DNA of 64,000 nucleotides, taken from contig CAINND010000078.1 in the NCBI GenBank assembly GCA_903851035.1, positions 20,627-84,626 of the forward strand, written 5' to 3'. This DNA comes from an uncultured Acidobacteriota bacterium (GTDB taxonomy: Bacteria; Acidobacteriota; Terriglobia; Terriglobales; Acidobacteriaceae). How positions within the stretch are numbered: position 1 is the first letter of the stretch; every line of letters starts with the position of its first letter. The position numbers were made by a program, and so were the translations under genes. Below are positions 39,063 through 49,293 of this stretch, piece by piece. A model generated the notes under the pieces. That model worked only from the letters and a program-made list of their open reading frames with translations, was not told the DNA's origin and did no database searches.

Positions 39063-39878
39063 ATGCGATTGACCGAGAAGAGATGCTTACTGGCGGCCAC
39101 GTTGTGGTTGTGCGCAGCAATAGCCGTGGCGCAAAGCAGCGGCGGGGCCACTGCACCGGCAAATCCTGTGGCCAGCAAACCGGCGAGCACGGCGGCCAAG
39201 CCGAAGACGGCGACGAACACGCGCTCCACCACGGCGGCCAAAAAGCCGGCCACGCGCAGTGAATGCGTTGAAGCCGCCGGGCTGTGCGTGCTGGTTCCCG
39301 CAACATGGCAGCGGCTGGGCGACATCTTTGACGACCTGGGATTCGTGGTGGCAGAGCCGCACGCGGGGGTGGACTCCGCGCTGTGGCCGCAGGTGAACGT
39401 GGCGGCCATCGATGTGCCTCCCGAGGAGACGACGCCCACCGGCGCACCCAGCCTGGACGCCGTGGTGCGGGTGCTGCTGACGCCGGATGGGACATTCCGC
39501 ACGGCCGAGACGCAGCAGCGCACGCGCCTGCTGCTGAACGGCGCCGAGGCGCAGGTGCTGAAGGTGCTGCTGCGCGATGACGCGGGCAACACCAGCCAGG
39601 AAGAGGTCGCGCTGATTGACGGCGGCGACGAGGGCTTTGTGTACACCATCGCGCTGCGCTGCGCTCCGGAAGAGTACGCGCGGCTGGAGCCGGTCTTTCA
39701 ACGAATCCTGCAAAGCTGGCGGGTAAAGCCCGATGACGGCGCGGATGCGGCGGCCGGCAAGGCGGATGCGGCGAAGGCTACGTCGGCAACACCGGCGGTG
39801 GATAAAAAGGCGATCACAGCGCAGCCCAGCGCGCCCCTTCCCGAAGCTCCGCGCACGGACGCCGCGCCCAAGCCGTAA
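39063..39878 (+). CDS. Hypothetical secreted protein with Ala/Lys/Thr-rich segments
   Basis: Signal peptide; low-complexity ASKPASTAAKPKTATNTRSTTAAKKPATR; lies between panB and panC. Confidence 0.75.
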   Translation: MRLTEKRCLLAATLWLCAAIAVAQSSGGATAPANPVASKPASTAAKPKTATNTRSTTAAKKPATRSECVEAAGLCVLVPATWQRLGDIFDDLGFVVAEPHAGVDSALWPQVNVAAIDVPPEETTPTGAPSLDAVVRVLLTPDGTFRTAETQQRTRLLLNGAEAQVLKVLLRDDAGNTSQEEVALIDGGDEGFVYTIALRCAPEEYARLEPVFQRILQSWRVKPDDGADAAAGKADAAKATSATPAVDKKAITAQPSAPLPEAPRTDAAPKP

Positions 39879-39935
39879 GGTTTGCCGCATGGGCGTGAGA
39901 GAAATGCAGAAAAGAAATCATCAAGAGGGTAAGTG

Positions 39936-40784
39936 ATGCAGGTGATACACGAGATTGCCGCCATGCAGGCGTGGAGCCTGCAAGCCGCGCGTGAGGGCCG
40001 CGCTGTGGGCTTTGTGCCCACCATGGGAGCATTGCACGCCGGTCACATCAGCCTGGTGCGGCTGGCAAAGGCGCGGGCGCAGGCAGTGGTTGTATCGATA
40101 TTCGTCAATCCATTGCAGTTTGGCCCGACGGAAGATTACTCGCGCTATCCGCGCACGCTGGCCAGTGACTGCCGTCTGCTGGAGCCGGAGGGCGTGGACG
40201 TGGTCTTTGCCCCCTCGGCCGAGGAGATGTATCCCACGGACGCGGTGACCGTGGTTGAGGTAGCGGGGCTGAGTGAGCGTCTGGACGGCCAGTCGCGCCC
40301 CGGACACTTTCGCGGCGTGAGCACGGTGGTGGCAAAGCTTTTTGGCATTGTGCAACCGCGTGTGGCCGTCTTCGGTCAAAAGGATGCGGCGCAGGTGGCC
40401 GTGCTGCGGCGCATGGTGCGCGATCTGAATCTTCCGCTGGAGCTGGTGGTGGGTCCGATTGTGCGTGAGGCGGACGGGCTGGCCCTGAGCTCACGCAATG
40501 CGTATCTCTCGCCCGACGAACGGAAGCAGGCCCTGGTGCTGCATCGCGCGCTAGGTCAGGTGGCGGAAGCGGCCGCTAAGGGCGAGCGCAGCGCACAGGC
40601 CCTGCAGGCGCTGGCCGAGCAGGTAATTGCCACCGAGCCCGGAGCGAAGCTTGATTACTGCGCGGTGGTCGATCCTGAAACGTTGTTGCCGGTGGCCGAT
40701 ACCGCTGGCGGCGCACTGGTGGCCGTGGCCGCCTACTTTGGCAACACCCGGCTGATCGACAATCTGCTGCTTGACCGGGAGTAA
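39936..40784 (+). CDS. panC: Pantoate-beta-alanine ligase
   Basis: VGFVPTMGALHAGHISLVRLAK, VSIFVNPLQFGPTEDYSRYPR, LALSSRNAYLSPDER. Confidence 0.97.
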   Translation: MQVIHEIAAMQAWSLQAAREGRAVGFVPTMGALHAGHISLVRLAKARAQAVVVSIFVNPLQFGPTEDYSRYPRTLASDCRLLEPEGVDVVFAPSAEEMYPTDAVTVVEVAGLSERLDGQSRPGHFRGVSTVVAKLFGIVQPRVAVFGQKDAAQVAVLRRMVRDLNLPLELVVGPIVREADGLALSSRNAYLSPDERKQALVLHRALGQVAEAAAKGERSAQALQALAEQVIATEPGAKLDYCAVVDPETLLPVADTAGGALVAVAAYFGNTRLIDNLLLDRE

Positions 40785-40854
40785 CCTCGGGCGGCAAGTT
40801 CGTTGCCGGGCGAAGCATCCTGCACGCCGGTGTTGATGCTAAAATTCGCTTCTT

Positions 40855-42432
40855 ATGCGGCCTCTGCGAGTCTTCCTCTCACACACGTTTCTTCTGCTGC
40901 TTGTGTTGCTGGCGGCCGCGCCCGCAATGGCCGGCGGCAAGGCAAAATCGGCCGCTCCTACGCAAAGCGGAGTGACGCATCGCGTGGATGCCATCCTCAA
41001 CCGCGCCGAGCTGGCCAGCGGTTACTGGGGCGTGGCGGTGGAAGACATGGACACGGGCGCCGTAGTTTACGCCCACAACGCCAACCGGCTGTTTACCCCC
41101 GCCAGCAACGCCAAGATGTTTACCACGGCGGCTGGGCTGGCCCTGGTGGGCAGCGACTACCGCTTCCGCACCACGGTGGAGACCAACAAAGTTCCCGATA
41201 AATATGGACGCATTGCGGATGACGTGGTGCTGGTGGGGCGCGGCGATCCGAACCTGAGCGGGCGCGCCCTGCCCTACGCGCTGAAGACGCAGCATCCATG
41301 GCCGCCCGAACAGGTGCTTGTTGAACTGGCCGACCAGGTGGTGGCGCGCGGCGTCAAGGTGATTGACGGCGATCTGGTGGCCGATGACACCTTCTACACC
41401 TTTGAGCGTTACGCCGAGGGGTGGACCGAGGATGATCTGCTGTGGGATTACGGCGCGCCGGTCTCCGCCCTGGCCATCAACGACAATTCAGTCTTCCTCG
41501 GCGTGCAGCCGGGTGAGCATGTGGGCGAGCGCGCCTTCGTCACGCTGGAACCTTTTGCGAGCCTCTACGAATTAGTCAACCAGGTGACGACCGTTGCGGC
41601 GGGCACCGGGCCGCGCAAGGTGGGCATACGGCGACAGGCGGGAACGAATCGCATTGAGCTGTGGGGAACGATCCCCGCTGATGACTCCGGGCTGCACGAG
41701 AAGCTGGCAATCGAGGACCCGGCGGAATTCTGCGCGCGGCTGCTGGCCGATCTGCTGGCTCGCCGAGGGGTTACCGTGCTGGGCAAAACCCGGGCGCGGC
41801 ATTTGATGCCGGAGCAGGCGGAGGCTATTCGAACTGCGGCGGCGTTATCCGCAAACCCAACCTCCGCGCGGCCCAACCCGGTGGTGCTGGCCGAGCACAT
41901 CTCCGCGCCGCTGGCGCAGGATGTGAAGGTGATCAACAAGGTGAGCCAGAACCTGCACACCGAGATGCTGCTGCGCCTGCTGGGACACGAAAAAAACGGC
42001 ACAGGCTCAGTGGAATCCGGGCTGGAGGCCTTGAAGGGCTTTTTAACCACCGCCGGAATCAAGCCCGAGGAGTACGTCTTTTTTGATGGCAGCGGCCTTT
42101 CGCGCAAGGACCTGATTACTCCGCACGCGGCCGTTACGCTGTTGCGCTACGCGGCGGCGCAGTCCTGGGGAATGACCTTCCGCGACAGCCTGCCCAGGGC
42201 CGGGGTGGATGGCACGATGACCAACCGGCTGAAGTCCCTGCCGGCGGGCGCACGCGTGGAGGCCAAGACCGGCACCCACGACCATGTCAACAGCCTCTCC
42301 GGCTACATTACGACCACCGATGGGCGTCGGCTGGCGTTCTCAATTTTAAGCAACAACCACCTGCTGGGCAGTCCCAAGGCTGCCGCGGTGATGGATGAAA
42401 TTGTGATGGAGCTGGCGACGGGCAAGAACTAA
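40855..42432 (+). CDS. dacB: D-alanyl-D-alanine carboxypeptidase/endopeptidase (PBP4 family)
   Basis: LFTPASNAKMFTTAAGLALVG (SxxK), FDGSGLSRKDLITP, VEAKTGTHDHVNSLSGY (KTG). Confidence 0.94.
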   Translation: MRPLRVFLSHTFLLLLVLLAAAPAMAGGKAKSAAPTQSGVTHRVDAILNRAELASGYWGVAVEDMDTGAVVYAHNANRLFTPASNAKMFTTAAGLALVGSDYRFRTTVETNKVPDKYGRIADDVVLVGRGDPNLSGRALPYALKTQHPWPPEQVLVELADQVVARGVKVIDGDLVADDTFYTFERYAEGWTEDDLLWDYGAPVSALAINDNSVFLGVQPGEHVGERAFVTLEPFASLYELVNQVTTVAAGTGPRKVGIRRQAGTNRIELWGTIPADDSGLHEKLAIEDPAEFCARLLADLLARRGVTVLGKTRARHLMPEQAEAIRTAAALSANPTSARPNPVVLAEHISAPLAQDVKVINKVSQNLHTEMLLRLLGHEKNGTGSVESGLEALKGFLTTAGIKPEEYVFFDGSGLSRKDLITPHAAVTLLRYAAAQSWGMTFRDSLPRAGVDGTMTNRLKSLPAGARVEAKTGTHDHVNSLSGYITTTDGRRLAFSILSNNHLLGSPKAAAVMDEIVMELATGKN

Positions 42433-42458
42433 ACGAGGGCTGGCCGGATTCGTGCCGG

Positions 42459-42824
42459 TTAGGAGAGCGAGTCCTCGTGAGGATACTCGACGCGCGCGTC
42501 GCCCACCTGCATGATGATGCGCTTGCTCTGCTTGAGCTCCAGGAATGTGCACGTCGGGCAGAGGCAGGAGTATTGCAGGGTTTCACCGGTAAGGCGCTCG
42601 GCGGTAATTGGGATGGCCAACCGCACCGCCTGCTGGCAATGCTGGCAGTGTCCGGCGCCGCCCTGTATGTAGTGCATGACGCCCCAGGCACGCAGCAGCC
42701 AGATGTCACGGTTCTGCGGGTCGCGGGTGGCTGAGTCGAGCAGGCCGAAGTACTCCTGCAAGGCGCTCTTGCGCTCCTGGCTCTTCTCCGTATTCACGTC
42801 CGCACGCCCATCGTCGGTAGTCAT
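42459..42824 (-). CDS. Hypothetical protein with C-x2-C motifs
   Basis: GGAGHCQHCQQAVRL ... YSCLCPTCTFLELKQ; start uncertain (ORF extends over the divergent GNAT gene). Confidence 0.65.
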   Translation of the reverse strand: MTTDDGRADVNTEKSQERKSALQEYFGLLDSATRDPQNRDIWLLRAWGVMHYIQGGAGHCQHCQQAVRLAIPITAERLTGETLQYSCLCPTCTFLELKQSKRIIMQVGDARVEYPHEDSLS

Positions 42825-42987
42825 CAGCATCATTGCAGCACCACCAACGACGGCGGGCAAGAGAAAATCCTGAAATGTACCTCGGCGAGCATTACCCGCC
42901 GGGGTCACCGAAGTAAGCGCCGCTGCGGCGGTTGCCCGTGTTTGGATAGACTGAGCAGAACGACCGAACTGCCTGGGAGAGAGATTG

Positions 42988-43476
42988 ATGCTGAAAATCA
43001 GCACGGCCACGCGAGAGGACTGCGGCACCATTGTGGAGATGATTCGCGGCCTGGCCGAGTATGAAAAGCTGAGCCACCTGATGACGGCTACCGAGGCCGA
43101 CCTGGAACGTGATGGCTTTGGCCCAACGCCGCGCTTCCACTGCCTGCTTGCCAAGTGGGATGACCAGCCTGCGGGCTTCGCCCTGTACTTTTACAACTAT
43201 TCGACCTTTAAGGGGCGCGCCGGAATTTACCTGGAAGACCTCTTCGTGTGGCCTCGGCTGCGCGGCAAGGGCATTGGCAAGGCTCTGCTGCTGGAGGTGG
43301 CGCGCATCGCCGTCGAAGAGGGCTGTGGGCGCTACGAGTGGCAGGTGCTGGACTGGAACCAGCCTTCGATTGATTTTTACGAGTCACTTGGCGCGCAGCG
43401 GATGAAGGAGTGGCTACCCATGCGCGTGGAGGGCGAGGCGCTGGAAAAGATGGCGGAGATGGCGCGCAAGAAGTAG
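42988..43476 (+). CDS. GNAT family N-acetyltransferase
   Basis: IYLEDLFVWPRLRGKGIGKALLLEVARIAVEEGCGRYEWQVLDWNQPSIDFYESLGA. Confidence 0.94.
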   Translation: MLKISTATREDCGTIVEMIRGLAEYEKLSHLMTATEADLERDGFGPTPRFHCLLAKWDDQPAGFALYFYNYSTFKGRAGIYLEDLFVWPRLRGKGIGKALLLEVARIAVEEGCGRYEWQVLDWNQPSIDFYESLGAQRMKEWLPMRVEGEALEKMAEMARKK

Positions 43477-43510
43477 CCAGAACGCCGCGATGGAATTCCC
43501 GCGACAACAG

Positions 43511-43540
43511 AAAAGCCGCCCCAGCTAAGGGGCGGCTTTT
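43511..43540. terminator. Bidirectional terminator
   Basis: Perfect 12-bp stem AAAAGCCGCCCC-AGCTAA-GGGGCGGCTTTT between convergent genes. Confidence 0.88.
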
Positions 43541-43563
43541 GAATGCTGCGAACACCAATATTG

Positions 43564-44094
43564 TTATGCGCGCTCTTCGGCGCGGCGTGCAACCGGCAAT
43601 AGCGCTCCCAGACCGAAGAAGATGGCGGAGAAGAGCAGGTCGCTGATGGCCGTGTTGCGGAAGAACGGCACGGCGGCAGCATAGCACTGCATGAGGCCGG
43701 CCAGGTTGTGGGAGTACATCGTCCACCCTGCCCAGACCATGAAGTTGCTGACCACGAAGAACGTGACGGAGGCCAGAAGCGAGCTGGCGCCCACGCGCAG
43801 CACGCTCACCCTGGAGGCCAGCAGATAGCCCAGGCAGACGATGGCCGCATACCAGGCCCAGGTCACTACATCGCTGAAGCCAATCGCGTAGCCGTAGACA
43901 AAGCGGGTGAGGATGACATCGCTGGCGGCAAACAGAGCCACGGGGATCCAGGCGCGACGCACCAGCATCTGGCGTGAATCCAGCCGGGAGCCAAAAAAGA
44001 GCAGCGCAGCCGCAACGGGAGTGAAGTTGAAGCTCCCGGCATGGGGCATAAAGCGGGCGGCGACGGCAATGACAACAAATAGATAGGGAAGCAT
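43564..44094 (-). CDS. Hypothetical membrane protein
   Basis: MLPYLFVVIAVAARFMPHAGSFNFTPVAAALLFFGSR..., several TM segments. Confidence 0.8.
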   Translation of the reverse strand: MLPYLFVVIAVAARFMPHAGSFNFTPVAAALLFFGSRLDSRQMLVRRAWIPVALFAASDVILTRFVYGYAIGFSDVVTWAWYAAIVCLGYLLASRVSVLRVGASSLLASVTFFVVSNFMVWAGWTMYSHNLAGLMQCYAAAVPFFRNTAISDLLFSAIFFGLGALLPVARRAEERA

Positions 44095-44223
44095 GTTCAC
44101 CTCATTGGAGACTGATATCGATTCTTTCGTCATCGCCGCCCAGCGTCAAGAGTCAGTTGGAAAAATTGAACCTCAGTCAAAACGTTTCCGGGCGCAACGG
44201 GATTTTTTCCTGACCGGGTGGCC

Positions 44224-45267
44224 TCAGCGCGACGGCGGCGGACGAAAGCCTTCATAGACCGGGCGATGGGCGGAATCGAGCTGGATGTAGGCCGTTAGCA
44301 CGTCGCGGCCAGTGTCATTCAGGTAAAGGAAGCGCACATCGCGCAGGCGCACCAGGTCGCCGCCAACCGGCTGGGGCAGGTGTTCGGCTTCGAGGATGGG
44401 GAAGCGCGCCCACTCCAGGTAGGCACGACCCAGGCGGCTCTGGCTGGCGGCGCGAGTAACATCGTTGGCCTCAGGCTTAAAGTAGGCCACGGAATGCTCG
44501 CCGGGATCGACCTCCGGGGTGAAGGAATCCACACGAGCCGTGAAGTAGCCTGTGTCGGTTTCCGCCACGCCGCCCCAGCGGAAGGGATTGATCATCGTCG
44601 GGAAGGCGGCGACGCGATGCGAGGGCTGGCCGTGGAACTCGTAAGCGTCAAGAACGGCCAGGGCACGGCGGTGTTCGAAGTCCCGAAAGGCCCACAGGGC
44701 GACGACGAAGATCAGTGCGGTGATGGCCGCGCCACGGCCGCGCGGACCACGCTGGCGCGCGCCAATCTCCGAATTGATGAGGGCGAAGAGCCAGGGCAGG
44801 GTGAGCGCCAGAATGAACGCGGCCAGAATCAGCGGCTCGACGATGAAGACGATGTCCCAGGCATACCAGGTACGCACAAAGGGATAAAAGGGACGCAGGC
44901 CGTAGTTGTTGGTGAAGTCCAGCAACAGGTGCGAGAGTGCAGCGAGGCAGGCAAACAGATAGAGCCACGCCCAGTGGCGTACGGCAGGCGCGGCAAGGCC
45001 ACGGCGGCGTCGATAACGTTGCCAAAGAACGTCGCATAGCCACACGACGCCCACGACAAAGGCGGCCACAAAAGGCACGGCAAGAAACGTGTGAGTAATT
45101 CCGCGATGCGCGATGAAGCCGGTGGCCGAGCCTCGGACATAGGCCACAACGTCGAGATCGGCGGCCTCGGCGGCCAGCGCCATGGTCACCGTAGCGAGGG
45201 CGGTTTTGCGATTGCAGCCGGCGCGGCTGAGGACGGCTCCGGTGAGAAAGTGAGTGACGGGTTCCAT
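44224..45267 (-). CDS. Membrane-bound metal-dependent hydrolase (YdjM-like)
   Basis: MEPVTHFLTGAVLSRAG, HRGITHTFLAVP, SHLLLDFTNNYGLRPFYPF His motifs. Confidence 0.88.
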   Translation of the reverse strand: MEPVTHFLTGAVLSRAGCNRKTALATVTMALAAEAADLDVVAYVRGSATGFIAHRGITHTFLAVPFVAAFVVGVVWLCDVLWQRYRRRRGLAAPAVRHWAWLYLFACLAALSHLLLDFTNNYGLRPFYPFVRTWYAWDIVFIVEPLILAAFILALTLPWLFALINSEIGARQRGPRGRGAAITALIFVVALWAFRDFEHRRALAVLDAYEFHGQPSHRVAAFPTMINPFRWGGVAETDTGYFTARVDSFTPEVDPGEHSVAYFKPEANDVTRAASQSRLGRAYLEWARFPILEAEHLPQPVGGDLVRLRDVRFLYLNDTGRDVLTAYIQLDSAHRPVYEGFRPPPSR

Positions 45268-45392
45268 GGGCTGGTGTTGAGGTTCGCAAGTGGCGGCGGA
45301 AAAGTCAAAGGGGGTGCGTGCGGTGGATAGGCCGGCGGCTGAAATCCCAACGCCATTGAGGATTATGCCGGGGTGGCAAAAGGCATGAAACG

Positions 45393-46394
45393 TTAAATCC
45401 GGCTGACGGTTTCTCCGTCGGCTTGCTGGGGCGTTTCCGCCATCTTTGGAGGCAGCAGCAGGGTGAGCGCCGAGGGGACGATGGCGATCTCGGCAGGTGC
45501 GGGGCCAAGCAGCTCTCCATCGGCCTGCACGCGCAGCATGCGGGCGCGCACCTCCGGCGGATGGCAGATGACGGACTTTGCCGAGAGGAATCCCATCTCA
45601 CTGGCCTCCGCCGAATCGAGCTCATCGTAGGGAGCCATGCCGGTGAGCGCCTGCAGGGCATAGCGCATCAGGTGAGAGCGCGACGGACTGCGCAAAAGCA
45701 CCAGGCGGAGATCATCGCGCAGCAGAGAGCTGCCGGGCTGCCAGTGGCGCAGAGGTCCGCCAAAAGAGCGCACGCGCATGGCCACCAGTTCAAGTGCCGT
45801 GGTCACCATGGGGCGGCCCTCACTGGTGATGATCTCGACGGGAAACGGAATGAACTTGTGGCGGAAGAGCAGGCGCGCGCCCTGCGAGTAGTAGGTGAGA
45901 AAACCTCCGCGCTGCTTGGCCCTGGCGTTGGCGCGGTAGAGCAATTCTGCGTGCACGCCGACGCCGGCGGCCACGGTGAAGAAGCGCGAGCGTCCGGCGG
46001 CCGTAATGCGGCCCAGCGAGATGCGGCGCGGCGCAAAGTGCAGCAGCTGCGCGGCGGCACGCTCGGGGCTGTTGCCGAGGCCGAGATCGTGAGCCAGCAC
46101 GTTGCCCGTGCCCAGCGGAATGACGCCCATGACGGCCTCGGTCTGCGCCACGCCCTGCAAAACATCGAATACGGTGCCGTCGCCGCCGCAGGCGATGACC
46201 GCGTCACAGCCATGGGCAATGGCCTGGCGGGCCTGGCCACCGGCGGAGCCACGCGCCTGGGTGGCTTCCACGCGCACATCCATTCCGCCGCGGCGCAGCA
46301 CATCGGCCACGCGCCGCACGGTGGCCGTGCGCGCATCCAGATGCGCGCCGCTGACCGGATTGAAGAGCAGAAGAGCCTTGCGAATGGAGGTCAT
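45393..46394 (-). CDS. Diacylglycerol/lipid kinase family protein
   Basis: ALLFNPVSG start, VIACGGDGTVFDVLQGVAQTEAVMGVIPLGTGNVLAHDLG. Confidence 0.93.
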   Translation of the reverse strand: MTSIRKALLLFNPVSGAHLDARTATVRRVADVLRRGGMDVRVEATQARGSAGGQARQAIAHGCDAVIACGGDGTVFDVLQGVAQTEAVMGVIPLGTGNVLAHDLGLGNSPERAAAQLLHFAPRRISLGRITAAGRSRFFTVAAGVGVHAELLYRANARAKQRGGFLTYYSQGARLLFRHKFIPFPVEIITSEGRPMVTTALELVAMRVRSFGGPLRHWQPGSSLLRDDLRLVLLRSPSRSHLMRYALQALTGMAPYDELDSAEASEMGFLSAKSVICHPPEVRARMLRVQADGELLGPAPAEIAIVPSALTLLLPPKMAETPQQADGETVSRI

Positions 46395-46481
46395 CGGTTT
46401 AACTTCCCGGCGAGTATATCGTACGGGGATTGCACGACGGTTACAGCCGCATCCGAAGGGTCAACCGGGGCAAAAACAAAG

Positions 46482-46507
46482 GGCGCGGCCACTGTGGGCG
46501 CCGCGCC
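46482..46507 (-). terminator. Terminator of the response-regulator gene
   Basis: GGCGCGGC/GCCGCGCC stem; minus strand then CCTTTGTTTTTG. Confidence 0.65.
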
Positions 46508-46530
46508 GAGGAGCGATAAAACAGTTACAA

Positions 46531-47274
46531 CTACGCTGTGGCCGCCGTGGCTTCCAGGTCGCGCTGCGCCTCGTCAAACAGTCGCAGGGCCTCCAGCAAA
46601 ACGCTTTGCGTGCTGTGGTGGATGGTGGGCTCGCATTCGACGCGCTCGAACTCAATCTGGAAGCTGCCTTCACTCCAGCAGGCGACCTTGTAAACGGCAT
46701 GTTCGCCGCGCAGGTCGCCGAGAGTTGCATGGGCCAACTGGCCGTCGTGGAAGAACATCTCACACTGCTCGTTGGGACGGCTGAGCAGCAGACGGCAGCT
46801 CTTGCGTCCCATGTCGAGGGTTTGCAGCAGGTCCACCACGCTCATTTGCGCCAGGGTGCCGCGGACGTTGGTGGAGCTGTTGCCCTCGCGGGTGGCCTTG
46901 CTGAGGCGCACGCGATCCAGCACGCGCTTGACCTTGATTACGGCCTCATCCACGAAGAAGGGCTTTTCAATGAAGTCCTCCACCAGGGGGCTGGAACCGG
47001 CCAGGGGACCACTGATGTCAGAGCGCGAGGCCATCATCATCACCGCTACCTGGGGATACTGGGTACGCAACTGCGTCAGCAACTCGACGCCGCTCTGCTC
47101 CGGCATGCGGAAGTCGCTCAGGATAAGATCCGGCGTGACGCTGCCGACGCGGCGCAGAGCCTCCGTGGCACTGGCCACGGGAAAGACCTCGGCCTCCTGC
47201 GAAAGGCTGTACAGCAGAAGATCACGAATGACCGGATTGTCGTCCACCAACAGAACCTGCAGGCCCTTTTCCAT
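46531..47274 (-). CDS. Response regulator with C-terminal DUF4388 (PATAN)-like domain
   Basis: QVLLVDDNPVIRDLLLYSL, LILSDFRMPEQSGVELL, IEKPF; C-terminal RGTLAQMSVVDLLQTLDMGRKSCRLLL...MFFHDGQLAHATLGDLRGEHAVYKV. Confidence 0.88.
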   Translation of the reverse strand: MEKGLQVLLVDDNPVIRDLLLYSLSQEAEVFPVASATEALRRVGSVTPDLILSDFRMPEQSGVELLTQLRTQYPQVAVMMMASRSDISGPLAGSSPLVEDFIEKPFFVDEAVIKVKRVLDRVRLSKATREGNSSTNVRGTLAQMSVVDLLQTLDMGRKSCRLLLSRPNEQCEMFFHDGQLAHATLGDLRGEHAVYKVACWSEGSFQIEFERVECEPTIHHSTQSVLLEALRLFDEAQRDLEATAATA

Positions 47275-47316
47275 GATTACCCACCACCTCAACAATTTCC
47301 TGACGGCCGGAGGATG

Positions 47317-47859
47317 TCAGTTACGGCGATAATCGCCGCTTTTGCCGCCGCTTTTCTTCTCCAACTGGATGTTACGGATGACGATGCCCTTGTCTAAAGC
47401 CTTGCACATGTCATAGACGGTGAGCGCCGCTACCGTGACTGCCGTTAGAGCCTCCATCTCCACCCCGGTGGCATCCGTGGCCGTTACCCGGGAGTGAAGC
47501 TTGACGCCATCCTCGCACAGGGTATGGGAGATATCTACGTAACGAAGGGGTATTGGATGACACATAGGTACTAGCTCTGAAGTGCGCTTGGCGGCCTGAA
47601 TTCCCGCGAAACGAGCCACCTCAAAGGGATCACCCTTGGGGTTAGAAGCTAATGCTTTCAATACTTTAGAACTCATCTCCAGCCGGGCGCTGGCCTCTGC
47701 CGTGCGCTGGGTGGTGGCCTTGGCACTGACGTCCACCATGCGGGCGCGGCCGGCGCGGTCGTAGTGCGAGAGCTTTGCCGCCGGTTTCACCACAGACTTG
47801 GCAATAGATTTTGTGGCAGGCAGGGGTGCGGACTTTGATTTCCGTGCGCGAATGGCCAT
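47317..47859 (-). CDS. moaC: Cyclic pyranopterin monophosphate synthase
   Basis: LSHYDRAGRARMVDVSAKATTQRTAEASA...MCHPIPL...GVEMEALTAVTVAALTVYDMCKALDKG. Confidence 0.95.
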   Translation of the reverse strand: MAIRARKSKSAPLPATKSIAKSVVKPAAKLSHYDRAGRARMVDVSAKATTQRTAEASARLEMSSKVLKALASNPKGDPFEVARFAGIQAAKRTSELVPMCHPIPLRYVDISHTLCEDGVKLHSRVTATDATGVEMEALTAVTVAALTVYDMCKALDKGIVIRNIQLEKKSGGKSGDYRRN

Positions 47860-48060
47860 CGGGGAATCACCTCCGTTGCCGCCTGCAAGTGGACGCTTGT
47901 TCAGCCTCGCTCCTGCCGGGTGGCAACCCCTCGGATTGTAGGGCGTGGCGGGGCAATGGGCGTAGTGCCAAATCAGGCTCCCCGGGGAATGCGTCATTGT
48001 GTGCTAACCCGGTGTGCAAAGCGGGGCTTTCCCCCGGCGGTGGGCATCTGCGAAAATCAA

Positions 48061-49068
48061 ATGGTGACCCAGGAAAAACTATCCGTTGCAGTTATTGGCG
48101 TTGGCTCGTTTGGACAGAACCACGCCCGCGTGTATCAGGAACTGGCCGCCGAGGGCGCCGAGCTGGTGGCCGTAGTGGATGCCGACCTTGCCCGCGCCCA
48201 GTCCATTGCCCAGGCCCATGGCGGGCAGGCCTTTGCCAGCGTGGATGAGATGCTGGCTGCCACGCCCAACCTGAAAGCCGCCAGCGTGGCCGTGCCCACC
48301 GTGGCTCACCTTGCTGCCGCACGCCAGCTGATGGAGCGCGGCGTGGATGTGCTGATTGAAAAGCCATTGGCCGTGACCTTGGCGGAGGCCGACGAGCTGA
48401 TTGCCGTGGCCACTAAGCTGGGCCGCGTGGCGCAGGTGGGCCACCTGGAGCGCTTTAATCCGGCGGTGCGCGCAACATGGCAGTTGCTGACGCGTCCCAT
48501 GTTCTTCGAGGTGCACCGGCTGAGCGTCTTTACTCCGCGCTCGCTGGATGTGGACGTGGTGCTGGACCTGATGATTCACGATCTGGACATTGTGCTGAAG
48601 ATGGCCAATAGCCCGGTGCGCGAGCTGCGCGCCGTTGGGCTGCCGGTGCTGACAGGCAAGGTGGACATCGCCAATGTTCGCATTGAGTTCGAGAGCGGCT
48701 GCATTGCCAATTTCACGGCCAGCCGCATCAGCACCGAGAGGGTACGCAAGCTGCGCTTCTTCCAGCCGGCGCAGTATGTGTCGCTCGATTACTCCCGCCG
48801 CGACGTCTTCTCCTTGAGCATTAAGCCCACGGCGGGCGGTACGCCGGAGATCGTTCCCTTTAAGCCGGAGGTGAGCGCCGAAGAGCCTCTGCGGGCGGAG
48901 TTGAGCAGCTTTTTGAAGGCCGTGCGCGAGCGCAGCACACCCGAAGTCACCCTGGCCGACGGCCGCGCCGCACTGGCCCTGGCCCTGGAAATCCAGCAGC
49001 AGATGGCCGAGCACCAGAAGCGCGCCCATTTGGACGAGCTGATGAAGGGTGCGGCAGGGCTGCGCTAA
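48061..49068 (+). CDS. Gfo/Idh/MocA family oxidoreductase
   Basis: VAVIGVGSFGQNHARVYQEL, VLIEKPLAVTLAEADELI, GHLERFNPAV. Confidence 0.93.
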   Translation: MVTQEKLSVAVIGVGSFGQNHARVYQELAAEGAELVAVVDADLARAQSIAQAHGGQAFASVDEMLAATPNLKAASVAVPTVAHLAAARQLMERGVDVLIEKPLAVTLAEADELIAVATKLGRVAQVGHLERFNPAVRATWQLLTRPMFFEVHRLSVFTPRSLDVDVVLDLMIHDLDIVLKMANSPVRELRAVGLPVLTGKVDIANVRIEFESGCIANFTASRISTERVRKLRFFQPAQYVSLDYSRRDVFSLSIKPTAGGTPEIVPFKPEVSAEEPLRAELSSFLKAVRERSTPEVTLADGRAALALALEIQQQMAEHQKRAHLDELMKGAAGLR

Positions 49069-49293
49069 TCTGACTGCGGGCGGATGTACCTGCTGTGACT
49101 CGGCTTTGTAAATATCTGTAAGGACGGGGCCAAGGCCGGGATTTCGCCAGATTCAATGCCCGCGCGGGTGAGAGAATAATCAACGGGCCAGGGTGTGCCG
49201 GGCTGACCGATGACCGACGGCGGCGAATAGAGATTCCTACGGCGGGTAGAGCCCGCGGGAGCAGCTCCCATCAGTAGCGACAATCAGAATCCG

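Noticed and set aside
45423-46784. 453-aa + strand ORF
   Set aside because: Antisense to the lipid kinase and response regulator; low-complexity translation.
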